A stretch of DNA of 29,070 nucleotides from Bacteroidota bacterium (GTDB lineage Bacteria; Bacteroidota; Bacteroidia; Flavobacteriales_F; PHOS-HE28). The notes beneath the pieces were generated by a model that had not been told where the DNA came from, made no database searches, and saw only the letters and a program-made list of their open reading frames with translations. Below, in pieces: positions 1 to 9,746 of the stretch. Both the position numbers and the translations under genes were made by a program. How positions within the stretch are numbered: the first letter of the stretch is position 1; every line of letters starts with the position of its first letter. The stretch is from positions 1-29,070 of the forward strand of contig JAEZDL010000168.1 in the NCBI GenBank assembly GCA_023418095.1, given 5' to 3'.

Positions 1-3000
1 GATCGATCGATCAAGAAGGACCAGGTCTTCCAGATGGAATACCGCATCGATCATCCCGACGGATCGGTGCGCTGGCTGCACACCCATGGAAGCAAGGTGC
101 ACAACCCGGGCAAACCGGCGCGGATACTGGGTGCAACGCTCGACATAACGGAGTTGAAGCGTACCACGCTTGCCCTCGAACAGCGCACCACGACACTTGA
201 AACGCTCAACAAGCTCGGGGATGAATTGATCGCCGACCTCGAGGCCCGCAGCATCATACAACGCGTGATCGATGCCGCAAGCAGGATCACAGGAGCGCGA
301 TCCGCTTTGCTCCTCTGGAAACAGGAGAATGGCGAGATCCAGGAATTCAGTGCGAAGGGGATCGGCCGGCCACCGCTCACCAGGGAAATGGAAAAGCTGG
401 GCACCACCTGGGCCGCAGATGGAATGGTGCGCATCGCCGATCTGAAAAAATTCCCCGGAGGTAGGAAATTCATGGATATCAATGGAAAGTCGGCCGGATC
501 CGGCAGCCATTTGAGCGTGCCGATCACCACGCGCGAAGGCAACGTGCTGGGCGGGCTCTTCATGGCGCATCCGCGTCCCGATCATTTCAGCCAGGAGGAT
601 ATGGACGCCATCGCAGCACTGGGCGTGCAGGCGGCGCTGGCGCTGGACAATGCGCACCTGTACAATGCGCTTCTGCGCGAATTGAACGAACAGAAACGCA
701 TCGAGGCGGAATTGCGCGAAAGCCGGCAGAACTACCAGGACCTGGTGGAGATGATGCCGGTAGGCGTGTACGCCTGCGATGAGAACGGAACGATCACACT
801 GTACAACAAGGCGATCACCGAGATCTGGGGCAGGGAGCCACGGATCGGTGCGGAACGCTGGTGCGGCGCCAACAGGTTGCTGTCGATGAAAGGCGAACCC
901 ATCGAACCGGAGGAATGCGCCATGGCCCGATCGGTGAAGCAGGCCAAAGCCTATCACGATGTGGAGGTGATGGTGGAAAGACCCGACGGTACGGTGCGCT
1001 CCATCATCGCCAATCCAACCCCGGTGATCGGAAGTGACGGATCGTGCAAGGGCGCGGTGAACGTGTTGATCGATGTTACCGAACGCAAACTGATGGAGGC
1101 CGAACGCGAAAGGCTTTCCAAAGTGGTGGAGAACACGCTCAACGAGATCTACATCTTCGATCCCGATACGTTGCGATTCCAATATGTGAACCAGGGCGCG
1201 CTGAAGAACCTGGGTTATTCATTGGAAGAGATGCGACGGATGACGCCGCTCGATATCAAGCCGGATTTCACGGCGGAAAGATTCGAGGAGACCATCAAGC
1301 CACTTCGCAAGGGTGCGCAGGCCAGGATCCTTTTCCACACCGTGCACAAGCGCGCCGATGGATCGGTATATCCGGTGGAGGTCCACCTACAACGCGTGGA
1401 TGATGGCGTGAGGAACGTGTTCGTGGCCATGATCCTCGATATCACCGAGCGCAGGAAGGATGAGGAACGGCTGCGCATCGCCACTTCCACCGGCAAACTC
1501 GGCATCTGGGATTGGGATGTGCAGAAGGATGCCATCAGCTGGACCGATCCGGTGTACGAGATCCATGGTGTCACCAAGGAGGACTTCACCCCCACTTTCA
1601 AGGAATATGCGGAGCTCGTGCATCCTGAAGATCGGCCACGGGTAAGACAGGCCATTCAGAACGCACTTGAGCACGACGCCGCGTATGAGATCGAATTCCG
1701 TACCCTGAACCGGAGGGGTGTGACGAATTGGGTCTTCACCAACGCCGTGGTGATACGTGAGCAGGGAAAACCCGTGCGCATGCTTGGGGCCACCATGAAC
1801 ATAACCGAGCGCAAACTTGCCGAGGAGGATGCCCGGAAACTGGCGGCCATCGTGGAATCCTCGCAGGATGCGATCGAAAGCATCGATCTGGAGGGACATT
1901 TCACCAGTTGGAACCGCGGAGCGGAAGAACTGTACGGCTATACCGCGGCCGAAATGATCGGCAAGCCGATCACGGCGCACGTACCGGATGAATTCGCACA
2001 GGTGCATGAATTGGTCCTGGAGCGCATCAAGCATGGTGAGTACGTGGAATCGTTCGAATCGCAACGGATCCGCAAGGATGGCAGCGTGATCGATGTGTCC
2101 ATAACCGTTTCACCCATACGCACCGAAGATGGTACGCTCATCGGCATCTCCAAGATCGCACACGACATCACCGATCGCAAGCGGGCCGAGGCCGAGCGAA
2201 GGGAATTGCAGGACAAGTTCGAACAGCTGGCCAACCATATGGAACAGCTCGCCTTCGTGATCGATGGAACGGGCCGGACAACATGGATGAACAAGCGCTG
2301 GTACGAATACACCGGCCTTGACCTTGAAACGATCCGCGCCGATGGCGGCATCAATGTGATCCATCCTGATCACCGGCAACGGTTGATGGAGAAAGTGCGC
2401 AGGGCGATCGCCAATGGTGAAGCCTGGGAGGAGACCTTCCAGCTGCGCCGGCACGATGGTGAATACCGCTGGTTCCTCTCCCGCTGCAGCCCCTACCAGG
2501 ACAGCACCGGCAAAGTGACCCGCTGGTTCGGTACCAATACCGATGTAACCGAAGCGAAGCTTGCCGAGGGAGCTCTCAGGGAGAGCGAGGAACGCTTCAG
2601 GCTGCTCGCCGACAACATGGACCAATTGGCGTGGATGGCCTCGGCCGACGGCAGCACCATGTGGTTCAACAAACGTTGGGAGGAATTCAGCGGCATACCG
2701 CTTGAACAGATCCGCGAGCGATCGGCGACGGACCTGCATCACCCCGACCATTTTGAACGTGCCACCACAAGCCTTCAGGCCTGTGCGGAAAAAGGAGAAC
2801 CCTGGGAATGTGAATTCCCACTGAAGCGAAAGGATGGCGAATGGCGGTGGTTCCTCTCCCGCGCAATGCCTGTGCGCAACGCCGAAGGTGCGATCTACCG
2901 CTGGTTCGGCACGAGCACCGATATCACCGAACAACGAAAAGCGCAGGATGTGCTGCGCCAGAGCGAGGAGCGCTTCCACCAGCTCGCCGATGGCATGGCG

Positions 3001-5589
3001 CAACTGGCGTGGGTGGCCGATCCAGGCGGAAAGATCACCTGGTTCAACAAACGGTGGTACGAATACACGGGCACTTCACCGGACGATCTTGCGAGCGCCG
3101 AATGGTCCGGCCTGATCCATCCTGAGCACCGCGAGCGCATTGCTGCGACATGGGCACGTGGCATACGTGAAGCAAAGCCCTTCGAGATGGAATTCCCGAT
3201 CCGCGGTACCAATGGCAAGTACCGCACCTACCTCACACGCGTTAACCCTGTGGTGGGCGCCGAAGGGGGTATCCTCCAATGGTTCGGGACGAACACGGAT
3301 ATCACCGAGATCAAGAAGGCGGCGGCTTCGTTGAAGGAAAGTGAGGAACGTCTCCGATCGGCGTTCAACCAATCCGCTGCCGGTTTCGCACAGGCCGATC
3401 AGCACGGCCGGTTCATGCAGGTGAACGAGCTTTTCTGCGATACGCTCGGTTACACCGAACAGGAACTGCTCGGCAGATCGCTGCGGGAAATCATCCATCC
3501 CGAAGAGGTCGATCTTTCGATGGAACTGTTCCGCCGTGCGGTGCATGAAGGCCGGAAATTCGATCTGGAAAAACGGTACCTGCGCAAGGACGGCGAGGTG
3601 GTGTGGGTGCATGTGAGCGTGGCCCCGATCGTGGCTTCTTCAGACCGTGTGGACCATGTGCTGATCGTGTTCGTGAACATCACACAACGCAAGCTCGCTG
3701 AAGAGGAATTGCGCAATTCGGTGAGGGAGAACATAGACCTGCGATCGGCGCTGGACCAGCATGCGATCGTGGCTATCACCGATCGGAAAGGCATCATCAC
3801 CTATGTGAACGACAAGTTCTGCGACATATCGAAATACTCACGATCGGAATTGATCGGCCAGGACCATCGGATCATCAACTCGCGCTACCATCCGAAGGAA
3901 TTCTTCCGCGACCTGTGGAAGACGATCACCAGTGGATCCGTGTGGCAGGGCGAGATCCGCAACCGTGCGAAGGATGGAACGCTCTACTGGGTTGATACCA
4001 CCATCGTTCCTTTCCTCAACGAAAAGGGCGAGCCGCAGCAATTCGTTGCCATCAGGGCCGACATCACCGAGCGCAAACGTGCCGAAGCCCTTGTAAGGGA
4101 AAGCGAAGCACGTTTCAGGCAGATGGCCGACAGTGCACCCGTATTGATCTGGATCAGCGATAGCGCAAAGAACTTCACCTGGTTCAACAAATCCTGGTTG
4201 GATCTCACCGGCAGGTCCATGCAGCAGGAGATCGGTTCCGGCTGGATGGAGAACATCCATCCGGAGGATATCGATCGGTTCCTGGGAACGTTCCATTCCG
4301 CCTTCGATCGGCGCGAACCCTTCACCATGGACCTGCGCCTCAGATGCAATGATGGCGAATACCGCTGGATCTTCGATCACGGCACACCGATCCATGATGC
4401 TGAAGGCGGTTTCCTCGGATATATCGGATCATGCATGGACATCCACACGCGCAAAGAGGCCGAGGAAGCCTTGTCCGAAGCCGCGCGCCAGAAGGACCAG
4501 TTCCTGGCCACGCTCGCCCATGAACTGCGCAATCCCCTTGCACCGATCCGTAACGGATTGCAATTGCTTGAGATCGCCGGATCGGACGAGGAGCTGCAGA
4601 CAACGACGCGGGCGATGATGGATCGCCAGATGAACCATCTCGTACGGCTGGTTGACGACCTGATGGACCTGAGCCGGATCTCGCGCGGGAAGATCGAATT
4701 GCGGCCGGAGCAGGTGGATCTAGCATCCATCGTGGAGACCGCCCTTGAAAGCAGCCGCCCACTGATCGAGAACCGCGAACACCAGTTGATCGTGCAGTTG
4801 CCCGAGGAGACCCTGGTGGTGAACGGCGATGCGATGCGCCTCACGCAAAGTGTGGCGAACCTGCTGAACAATGCTGCCAAGTACACCCCGCGCGGCGGCC
4901 GGATCGAAGTGCAGCTCGCGAAAAAAGGCCGCGAAGCGGTGATCCGTGTGAAGGACAATGGGATCGGGATCGAGAAGGACCATCTCGATACCATCTTCGA
5001 AATGTTCACCCAGGTGAATTCCGATCAACGCACCGATCCCGGGGGCGGGCTCGGGATCGGGCTCAACATCGTGCAAAGGTTGTCCCTCATGCACGGTGGA
5101 TCGGTGCGCGGGTTCAGTGAAGGCAAAGGCCGGGGAAGCGAATTCATCATAAGCCTGCCGCTGATCGAGGCCACCGATGTAAAGAAGAGGGCCGGCACTG
5201 CGCAGCGATCGAACGGGTCCGCAGCCGGCAAGCGTGTACTGGTGGTGGATGACAACCAGGATGCGGCGATCTCCATGGGCATGCTGCTGCAGAAGCAGGG
5301 CCATGAAGTACACCTTGCCCACGACGGTGCCGAGGCCATCAAGATGGCCGGGCAACTAAGGCCCGATGTGATCTTCATGGATATCGGCATGCCGATGATG
5401 AACGGCTTCGAAGCGTGTGAAGCGCTCCGATCCGAACCATGGGGGCGTGAATTGCTCGTGGTGGCGTTATCGGGCTGGGGGCAGCAACGCGATCTGGAGC
5501 GATCCAAACAGGCGGGCTTCGATGCACATTACGTGAAACCGATCGCGATCAGTGATCTCGATGAATTGCTGAACAGAAGGAACAACTGA
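1..5589 (+). CDS. Multi-PAS/GAF hybrid sensor histidine kinase with C-terminal receiver (5' end missing)
   Basis: A very large signalling kinase whose reading frame is open at the window edge; the first in-frame ATG is at 34, but residues before it continue a PAC-type strand pattern, so the true start lies upstream. Counting from that ATG (1851 residues): the end of one PAS/PAC (1-40), a GAF domain (about 57-215), then about ten PAS domains to about 1475. Next come HisKA with the phospho-acceptor His at about 1496 in LAHELRNPL (codon 4519-4521), the ATPase N box NNAAKY and G boxes DNGIGI and GGGLGIGLNIV, and a receiver with VVDDN, phospho-acceptor Asp 1783 (codon 5380-5382) in FMDIGMP, and the conserved KP near the end. 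No membrane segment is visible in this part, so it is probably cytosolic or anchored by the missing N terminus. Such hybrid kinases pass phosphate from His to their own receiver. The input signal is unknown. It ends 29 bases before a convergent glycosyltransferase gene. Confidence 0.93.
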   Translation, partial: DRSIKKDQVFQMEYRIDHPDGSVRWLHTHGSKVHNPGKPARILGATLDITELKRTTLALEQRTTTLETLNKLGDELIADLEARSIIQRVIDAASRITGARSALLLWKQENGEIQEFSAKGIGRPPLTREMEKLGTTWAADGMVRIADLKKFPGGRKFMDINGKSAGSGSHLSVPITTREGNVLGGLFMAHPRPDHFSQEDMDAIAALGVQAALALDNAHLYNALLRELNEQKRIEAELRESRQNYQDLVEMMPVGVYACDENGTITLYNKAITEIWGREPRIGAERWCGANRLLSMKGEPIEPEECAMARSVKQAKAYHDVEVMVERPDGTVRSIIANPTPVIGSDGSCKGAVNVLIDVTERKLMEAERERLSKVVENTLNEIYIFDPDTLRFQYVNQGALKNLGYSLEEMRRMTPLDIKPDFTAERFEETIKPLRKGAQARILFHTVHKRADGSVYPVEVHLQRVDDGVRNVFVAMILDITERRKDEERLRIATSTGKLGIWDWDVQKDAISWTDPVYEIHGVTKEDFTPTFKEYAELVHPEDRPRVRQAIQNALEHDAAYEIEFRTLNRRGVTNWVFTNAVVIREQGKPVRMLGATMNITERKLAEEDARKLAAIVESSQDAIESIDLEGHFTSWNRGAEELYGYTAAEMIGKPITAHVPDEFAQVHELVLERIKHGEYVESFESQRIRKDGSVIDVSITVSPIRTEDGTLIGISKIAHDITDRKRAEAERRELQDKFEQLANHMEQLAFVIDGTGRTTWMNKRWYEYTGLDLETIRADGGINVIHPDHRQRLMEKVRRAIANGEAWEETFQLRRHDGEYRWFLSRCSPYQDSTGKVTRWFGTNTDVTEAKLAEGALRESEERFRLLADNMDQLAWMASADGSTMWFNKRWEEFSGIPLEQIRERSATDLHHPDHFERATTSLQACAEKGEPWECEFPLKRKDGEWRWFLSRAMPVRNAEGAIYRWFGTSTDITEQRKAQDVLRQSEERFHQLADGMAQLAWVADPGGKITWFNKRWYEYTGTSPDDLASAEWSGLIHPEHRERIAATWARGIREAKPFEMEFPIRGTNGKYRTYLTRVNPVVGAEGGILQWFGTNTDITEIKKAAASLKESEERLRSAFNQSAAGFAQADQHGRFMQVNELFCDTLGYTEQELLGRSLREIIHPEEVDLSMELFRRAVHEGRKFDLEKRYLRKDGEVVWVHVSVAPIVASSDRVDHVLIVFVNITQRKLAEEELRNSVRENIDLRSALDQHAIVAITDRKGIITYVNDKFCDISKYSRSELIGQDHRIINSRYHPKEFFRDLWKTITSGSVWQGEIRNRAKDGTLYWVDTTIVPFLNEKGEPQQFVAIRADITERKRAEALVRESEARFRQMADSAPVLIWISDSAKNFTWFNKSWLDLTGRSMQQEIGSGWMENIHPEDIDRFLGTFHSAFDRREPFTMDLRLRCNDGEYRWIFDHGTPIHDAEGGFLGYIGSCMDIHTRKEAEEALSEAARQKDQFLATLAHELRNPLAPIRNGLQLLEIAGSDEELQTTTRAMMDRQMNHLVRLVDDLMDLSRISRGKIELRPEQVDLASIVETALESSRPLIENREHQLIVQLPEETLVVNGDAMRLTQSVANLLNNAAKYTPRGGRIEVQLAKKGREAVIRVKDNGIGIEKDHLDTIFEMFTQVNSDQRTDPGGGLGIGLNIVQRLSLMHGGSVRGFSEGKGRGSEFIISLPLIEATDVKKRAGTAQRSNGSAAGKRVLVVDDNQDAAISMGMLLQKQGHEVHLAHDGAEAIKMAGQLRPDVIFMDIGMPMMNGFEACEALRSEPWGRELLVVALSGWGQQRDLERSKQAGFDAHYVKPIAISDLDELLNRRNN

Positions 5590-5618
5590 CCGAAGGCGAT
5601 TGCCGATCGATGATGCCA

Positions 5619-6809
5619 TCAATTCCGGGGCACCATCAATTGCTGGAGCGCATTCTTCACGGCGTGGCCGGAAGCCTCCCAGCCCAGGCGTTCGCGGTAT
5701 TCGCGGAACGCGCCCATGGCGATCCGCCCATAGGCGGCATCATCACCGGTATAACGTATGATCGTATCGGCATAGGCCGTGGCGGGAGCGGTGACGCTGA
5801 AGAAGTGGCCGTTCACACCTTCCCTGATCATCTCCGGCAGGCCACCCACATCGGAAGTGAGGCAGGGCACGCCCTGTGAATTGCATTCGTTCACCACGAT
5901 CGGTGTGCAATCCGCCCGGGATGGAAGTACCAGGAAATGGCTGTTCTGGATGATCCCGGTCATCCTGCGATGATCATCGGGTTTCGTCTTGTCCATGAAG
6001 GGCTGCACCTTCACGAACGAGGGCAGGTCGCGATGTGGCGGCACGCAGCCCACCACATTCAACTCCACCTCGAAACCTTTTTCATGCAGCAGGCGTGCAG
6101 CCTGCAGGGCGATATCCCCACCCTTGCGCTGCCAGTGCACACCGATGAAGAGAAGGGAGATCTTTTGCTGGGATCGCTGGCGGATCATGTCCCGCACGGC
6201 CCGCTCTTCGAGTTCCACGCCCAGGTTGCTCCCGAAGGGGATCACATGCACCTTCGCCGGATCGGCACCATAATCATTGATCGCGGATCGCGCGGCCCAA
6301 TGGGATGAATAGATCGCCAGATCGCAATTCTGCAAGGCGATCCTTTCCAGGTGATGACCTTCCTCGATGTAATCCTTCCGGTATTCCGAAAGCTCGGGAT
6401 ATTGGTGGATGATGCCTGCGAACGTGGCATCGGTCTGGAACACCTTTGGCCGATCGGTCTTCAACAGGGCGAGCGGGATACTGCTCGGGCAATACACGAT
6501 CTGCGCATCGCTGTTCTGCAATCGCTTCTCTATCAACTGCGCGAAGCGTTGGGCCGTGTGCAGCCTGCGATCCACGGGCGCGGGTTTTTCACCTCTCAGC
6601 CATGCCTTTACCCGCTCCATCCCCTTCTGCCAAAGCCGGCTGTCACGCAACATGTTCGGCATGTATTCCACCGGGAAGCCCTGCTGTTCCAGCATTTTGG
6701 CAAGGTGATATACCGTGCCGGACCAGGCTTTGATATCGCCTGGATCGTTCATGGAAACATAAAGCAAACGTGGCAGCACGATCGCATCCTTTCGATCACC
6801 TCCTATCAT
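5619..6809 (-). CDS. GT4-like glycosyltransferase
   Basis: A 396-residue (from the chosen start) glycosyltransferase with the two-Rossmann-fold (GT-B) layout. The N-terminal half opens with a beta strand and a Gly-containing loop (LLYVSMNDPGDIKAWSGT). The C-terminal donor-binding half contains LLFIGVHWQRKGGD and the motif region PSRADCTPIVVNE followed by GVPCLTSDVGGLPEMI, as in the GT4 family. It probably moves a sugar from a nucleotide-sugar to a surface glycan or lipid; the substrate cannot be read. The frame extends to an upstream ATG at 6881, but a promoter-like TAACTTTA lies between the two starts, and the residues before 6809 do not look like a GT N terminus, so I prefer the ATG at 6809. 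No other polysaccharide gene lies nearby. Confidence 0.85.
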   Translation of the reverse strand: MIGGDRKDAIVLPRLLYVSMNDPGDIKAWSGTVYHLAKMLEQQGFPVEYMPNMLRDSRLWQKGMERVKAWLRGEKPAPVDRRLHTAQRFAQLIEKRLQNSDAQIVYCPSSIPLALLKTDRPKVFQTDATFAGIIHQYPELSEYRKDYIEEGHHLERIALQNCDLAIYSSHWAARSAINDYGADPAKVHVIPFGSNLGVELEERAVRDMIRQRSQQKISLLFIGVHWQRKGGDIALQAARLLHEKGFEVELNVVGCVPPHRDLPSFVKVQPFMDKTKPDDHRRMTGIIQNSHFLVLPSRADCTPIVVNECNSQGVPCLTSDVGGLPEMIREGVNGHFFSVTAPATAYADTIIRYTGDDAAYGRIAMGAFREYRERLGWEASGHAVKNALQQLMVPRN

Positions 6810-6862
6810 CGCTGCATAGATCGTACGGCCATTTGGGAATATCGGGTTGATCGGACCGGAAG

Positions 6863-6870
6863 TAAAGTTA
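6863..6870 (-). promoter_or_regulatory. Possible -7 promoter element of the glycosyltransferase gene
   Basis: TAACTTTA on the minus strand differs at the last base from the Bacteroidota consensus TAnnTTTG. It lies 53 bases before the ATG at 6809 and downstream of the alternative start at 6881. No good -33 element is visible. Confidence 0.3.
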
Positions 6871-6988
6871 TGGCGAAGCATATGCGCGGGGCAATAAAGT
6901 AGTTGGGCCGCCCCATGCGATCAATAACTCGGCCAACATCCCAGGGGTCGCGCTCCTGTTGAGCTTCAATGATCCGGGGTTCTTTCCG

Positions 6989-8782
6989 TCACATCCGATC
7001 GGGTACATCCATCCCCAGGCACCACATCGCCTTCCTGGTGGTGTCCGCCACCACCGCGCTCAGCGACAAACGCAGTTCGCGTTTCATTGGATCCATCTCC
7101 TTCAATACGGGAAGGTTCTGGTACATGGCGTTGTACGCCTTTACCACTTCGTAGGCGTGGTTGGCGAGCGCCGATGGATCGAGGTCGCGGGCCGCTTCGC
7201 TGAGAACGAGCGGATACCGGTGCAGGAGCACGATCACCGCCTTCTCCTCGGCAATAAGTTCCGTTGCAGGCGATCCCCGCATTTCCCCGCGATCCACGGA
7301 ACCGGCCTTCCGCAAGAGGCTGCGGATGCGCGCGTGTGTGTATTGGATGAAAGGGCCCGTGTGACCGTTGATATCGATGCTGGCCGCCGGATCGAAAAGC
7401 ATGCGCTTCTTCGCATCCACCTTGAGCAGGTAATACTTGAGCGCGGCCATGCCGATCATCTCGAAGATCGCATTGCGTTGCTCAGGAGTGAACTCCTCGA
7501 GCTTCCCGAGTTCCTCCGAAGTACGTCGTGCTTCGCTCACCACCTCTTCCATCAGATCATCGGCATCCACCACGGTGCCTTCGCGGCTCTTCATCTTTCC
7601 GCTCGGCAGATCCACCATTCCGTAGCTGAGGTGATGCAGGCCATCGGCCCATTCGAAACCCAGTTTCTTCAGGATCAGGAAAAGGACCTTGAAATGATAA
7701 TCCTGCTCGTTGCCGACGGTATAGATCAGGCGTGAAAGTCCCGGGAATTCCTCGAACCGCTTGATCGCCGTGCCAACATCCTGTGTCATGTAAACGCTGG
7801 TGCCATCGCTGCGCAGCAGCACTTTCTGATCGAGCCCATCTGCGGTGAGATCGACCCAAACGCTTCCATCTTCCTTCTGGTAGAAAACACCTTTCTCGAG
7901 TCCTTTCAGGATATCGTTCTTCCCAAGGATATAGGTCTCACTTTCATAGTAGACCCGATCGAATTCGGCGCCGATCCGATCGTAGGTCGCCTGGAAGCCA
8001 TCATACACCCAGCCGTTCATCTTCTGCCAGAGCGCGCGCACTTCCGGATCGTTCGCTTCCCATTTGCGCAGCATTTCCTGCGCCTGCAGCATCAGCGGTG
8101 CTTCCTTTTCAGCCTGCTCTTTTTGCACGCCTTGGCCGATCAATTCCTCCACCTCACGGCGGTATTGCCGATCGAATTCAACGTAATATTTCCCAACGAG
8201 CTTATCACCTTTCATGTCGCCGGACTCCGGGGTTTCACAATCGCCGAATTCGATCCACGCCACCATGCTCTTGCAGATGTGGATCCCCCGATCGTTGATG
8301 ATCTGCGCCTTGATCACCTCGTTCCCTGCTGTCTCCAGGATGCGGCTCACGCTGTGCCCGAGAAAGATGTTGCGAAGGTGCCCGAGGTGAAGTGGTTTGT
8401 TGGTGTTGGGCGAAGCATATTCCACCATCACTTTTCTTCCAGTGGAAGGGAATGAGAGCAGATCCCTTCGCGCGGCTTCGTTCAGGAAACCGATCCAATA
8501 ACTGTCGGCGATCAAGATGTTGAGAAAGCCCTTCACCACATTGGTGCGCTTCACGATCGGGACGTGCTGCTGCAGATATTCGCCGATCGCACTGGCTGTC
8601 TGTTCCGGCCCCTTCCCGCTGATCTTCAGGAATGGAAAAACATTGATCGTAACATCACCTTCGAATTCCGGACGGGTGGATTGGAAAGCGATCGCATCGG
8701 GCGCGAGCTCGTGGCCGAAAAGATCCTTGAACGCATGTTGCAATGCAGGCAGAAGCTGGGCGTGAAGACGATCCTGGAACAT
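6989..8782 (-). CDS. argS: Arginyl-tRNA synthetase
   Basis: A complete 597-residue class I aminoacyl-tRNA synthetase that charges tRNA-Arg using ATP in the cytosol. An ArgS-specific N-terminal domain (about 1-110) is followed by the signature ASPNTNKPLHLGHLRN with HLGH at 132-135. KMKSREG at 396-400 stands in for the KMSKS loop. The C terminus is the alpha-helical DALR anticodon-binding domain, ending in residues such as YNAMYQNLPVL and a late CLGMDVPDRM. The length is usual for the family. It starts 8 bases after the ctlX stop and is the last gene of an arginine operon (arginase, CtlX, ArgS), so it is probably read from the promoter before the arginase gene. About 180 bases without a gene separate its stop from the chosen glycosyltransferase start. 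Confidence 0.97.
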   Translation of the reverse strand: MFQDRLHAQLLPALQHAFKDLFGHELAPDAIAFQSTRPEFEGDVTINVFPFLKISGKGPEQTASAIGEYLQQHVPIVKRTNVVKGFLNILIADSYWIGFLNEAARRDLLSFPSTGRKVMVEYASPNTNKPLHLGHLRNIFLGHSVSRILETAGNEVIKAQIINDRGIHICKSMVAWIEFGDCETPESGDMKGDKLVGKYYVEFDRQYRREVEELIGQGVQKEQAEKEAPLMLQAQEMLRKWEANDPEVRALWQKMNGWVYDGFQATYDRIGAEFDRVYYESETYILGKNDILKGLEKGVFYQKEDGSVWVDLTADGLDQKVLLRSDGTSVYMTQDVGTAIKRFEEFPGLSRLIYTVGNEQDYHFKVLFLILKKLGFEWADGLHHLSYGMVDLPSGKMKSREGTVVDADDLMEEVVSEARRTSEELGKLEEFTPEQRNAIFEMIGMAALKYYLLKVDAKKRMLFDPAASIDINGHTGPFIQYTHARIRSLLRKAGSVDRGEMRGSPATELIAEEKAVIVLLHRYPLVLSEAARDLDPSALANHAYEVVKAYNAMYQNLPVLKEMDPMKRELRLSLSAVVADTTRKAMWCLGMDVPDRM

Positions 8783-8790
8783 GGAAATTG

Positions 8791-9744
8791 CTATGGGCGT
8801 AAAGGAAGGAAGTTCTCGGCGAGCATGCAGCGAACACTTCCACCACCAACGGTCTCGATGGTGGGGATCGGTACAGGCACGAGCTGTCCGTGCTTCTGCA
8901 ATGCGACCCGTTGATCGGGTCCAAGTGAAAGAAAAGCCTTTTCAGAAAGAAAGATGAAGTGATCGTTGGAGGCCTTCGGATCCAACCGCTTTCCTTTCAG
9001 TTGAAGCATATTACCAAGGAACGAATGCATCTGCCGCAGATCGATGCGGATGATCTCCTTGCCGGCCTTATGCAATTCCTCCTCCACTTCCTGCCGCTCT
9101 GCGGGATAGGGAATGGAATCGAGGCAGACCACCGCGAACTCCTCACCGATGCTCATCATTACATTGGTGTGGTAGATCGGTCCGCCGGTAAGCTTCCCAT
9201 CCATGGTGGCGGTGAAGGGGATCGCGGTGTAGTTCATGCGATCGCACCATTCCTTCAACAAGGCTTCCGTCGTGCGCGGTGAAAGGCATGCGAACGCGAG
9301 CCTGGAGCGCCGGTCCAGAACAAGGCTTCCGGTACCTTCCAGGAATTCCGATCGGTGCTCGGCTTTGGAAAGGTCGAAGACATCAGTGATCATGAATTCT
9401 TCCGATCGAAAGATCGATGCGAGCTGCGGATCGCGTTCGGTTCGCCGGGAAGGCGTGAACATGGGATAGATCACCATCGATCCATCAGCATGCGTGCTGA
9501 ACCAATTGTTCGGGAAAACAGCATTGGGAGCGAGCGGATCGGCCGGATCGAGCACCGTGATCCCTATGCCGCACTTTCGCAAAGCATCCAATAACAGATC
9601 GAATTCGATCGCCGCTTTCTTCCTTACATCCTGATCCGTGATCTCACGTTGGAAACCATTGCTCCCTGCGGTCTGCGGATCGTGGGCGAAACCCGTGGGC
9701 CTTACCAGGATCACATGCGAAGCGGCCTGCGCATCAGCCATCAT
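8791..9744 (-). CDS. ctlX: CtlX-type citrulline hydrolase / arginine deiminase-related protein
   Basis: A 317-residue protein of the guanidino-group-modifying (amidinotransferase/deiminase) superfamily. Features are the N-terminal strand VILVRPTGF, the substrate-side loop NAVFPNNWFSTHADG (about 74-88), EGTGSLVLDR (136-145), the catalytic His region GPIYHTNVMMS (His 192), and the nucleophile Cys 306 in GGGSVRCMLAE near the C terminus. This arrangement matches the CtlX family, reported to hydrolyse citrulline; activity on another guanidino/ureido compound is possible. The gene starts 2 bases after the arginase stop, at a double ATG, and runs into argS, so all three are probably translated from one mRNA. 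With arginase it would feed arginine and citrulline towards ornithine. Confidence 0.85.
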   Translation of the reverse strand: MMADAQAASHVILVRPTGFAHDPQTAGSNGFQREITDQDVRKKAAIEFDLLLDALRKCGIGITVLDPADPLAPNAVFPNNWFSTHADGSMVIYPMFTPSRRTERDPQLASIFRSEEFMITDVFDLSKAEHRSEFLEGTGSLVLDRRSRLAFACLSPRTTEALLKEWCDRMNYTAIPFTATMDGKLTGGPIYHTNVMMSIGEEFAVVCLDSIPYPAERQEVEEELHKAGKEIIRIDLRQMHSFLGNMLQLKGKRLDPKASNDHFIFLSEKAFLSLGPDQRVALQKHGQLVPVPIPTIETVGGGSVRCMLAENFLPLRP

Positions 9745-9746
9745 GA

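Noticed and set aside
1387..3003. Long minus-strand open frames (225 and 297 codons) inside the kinase gene
   Set aside because: They lie wholly antisense to clear PAS coding sequence; high GC with biased third positions keeps the opposite frame open. No domain is visible in them.
6351..6902. 183-codon plus-strand frame opposite the glycosyltransferase
   Set aside because: Antisense shadow of the glycosyltransferase N-terminal half, without motifs.
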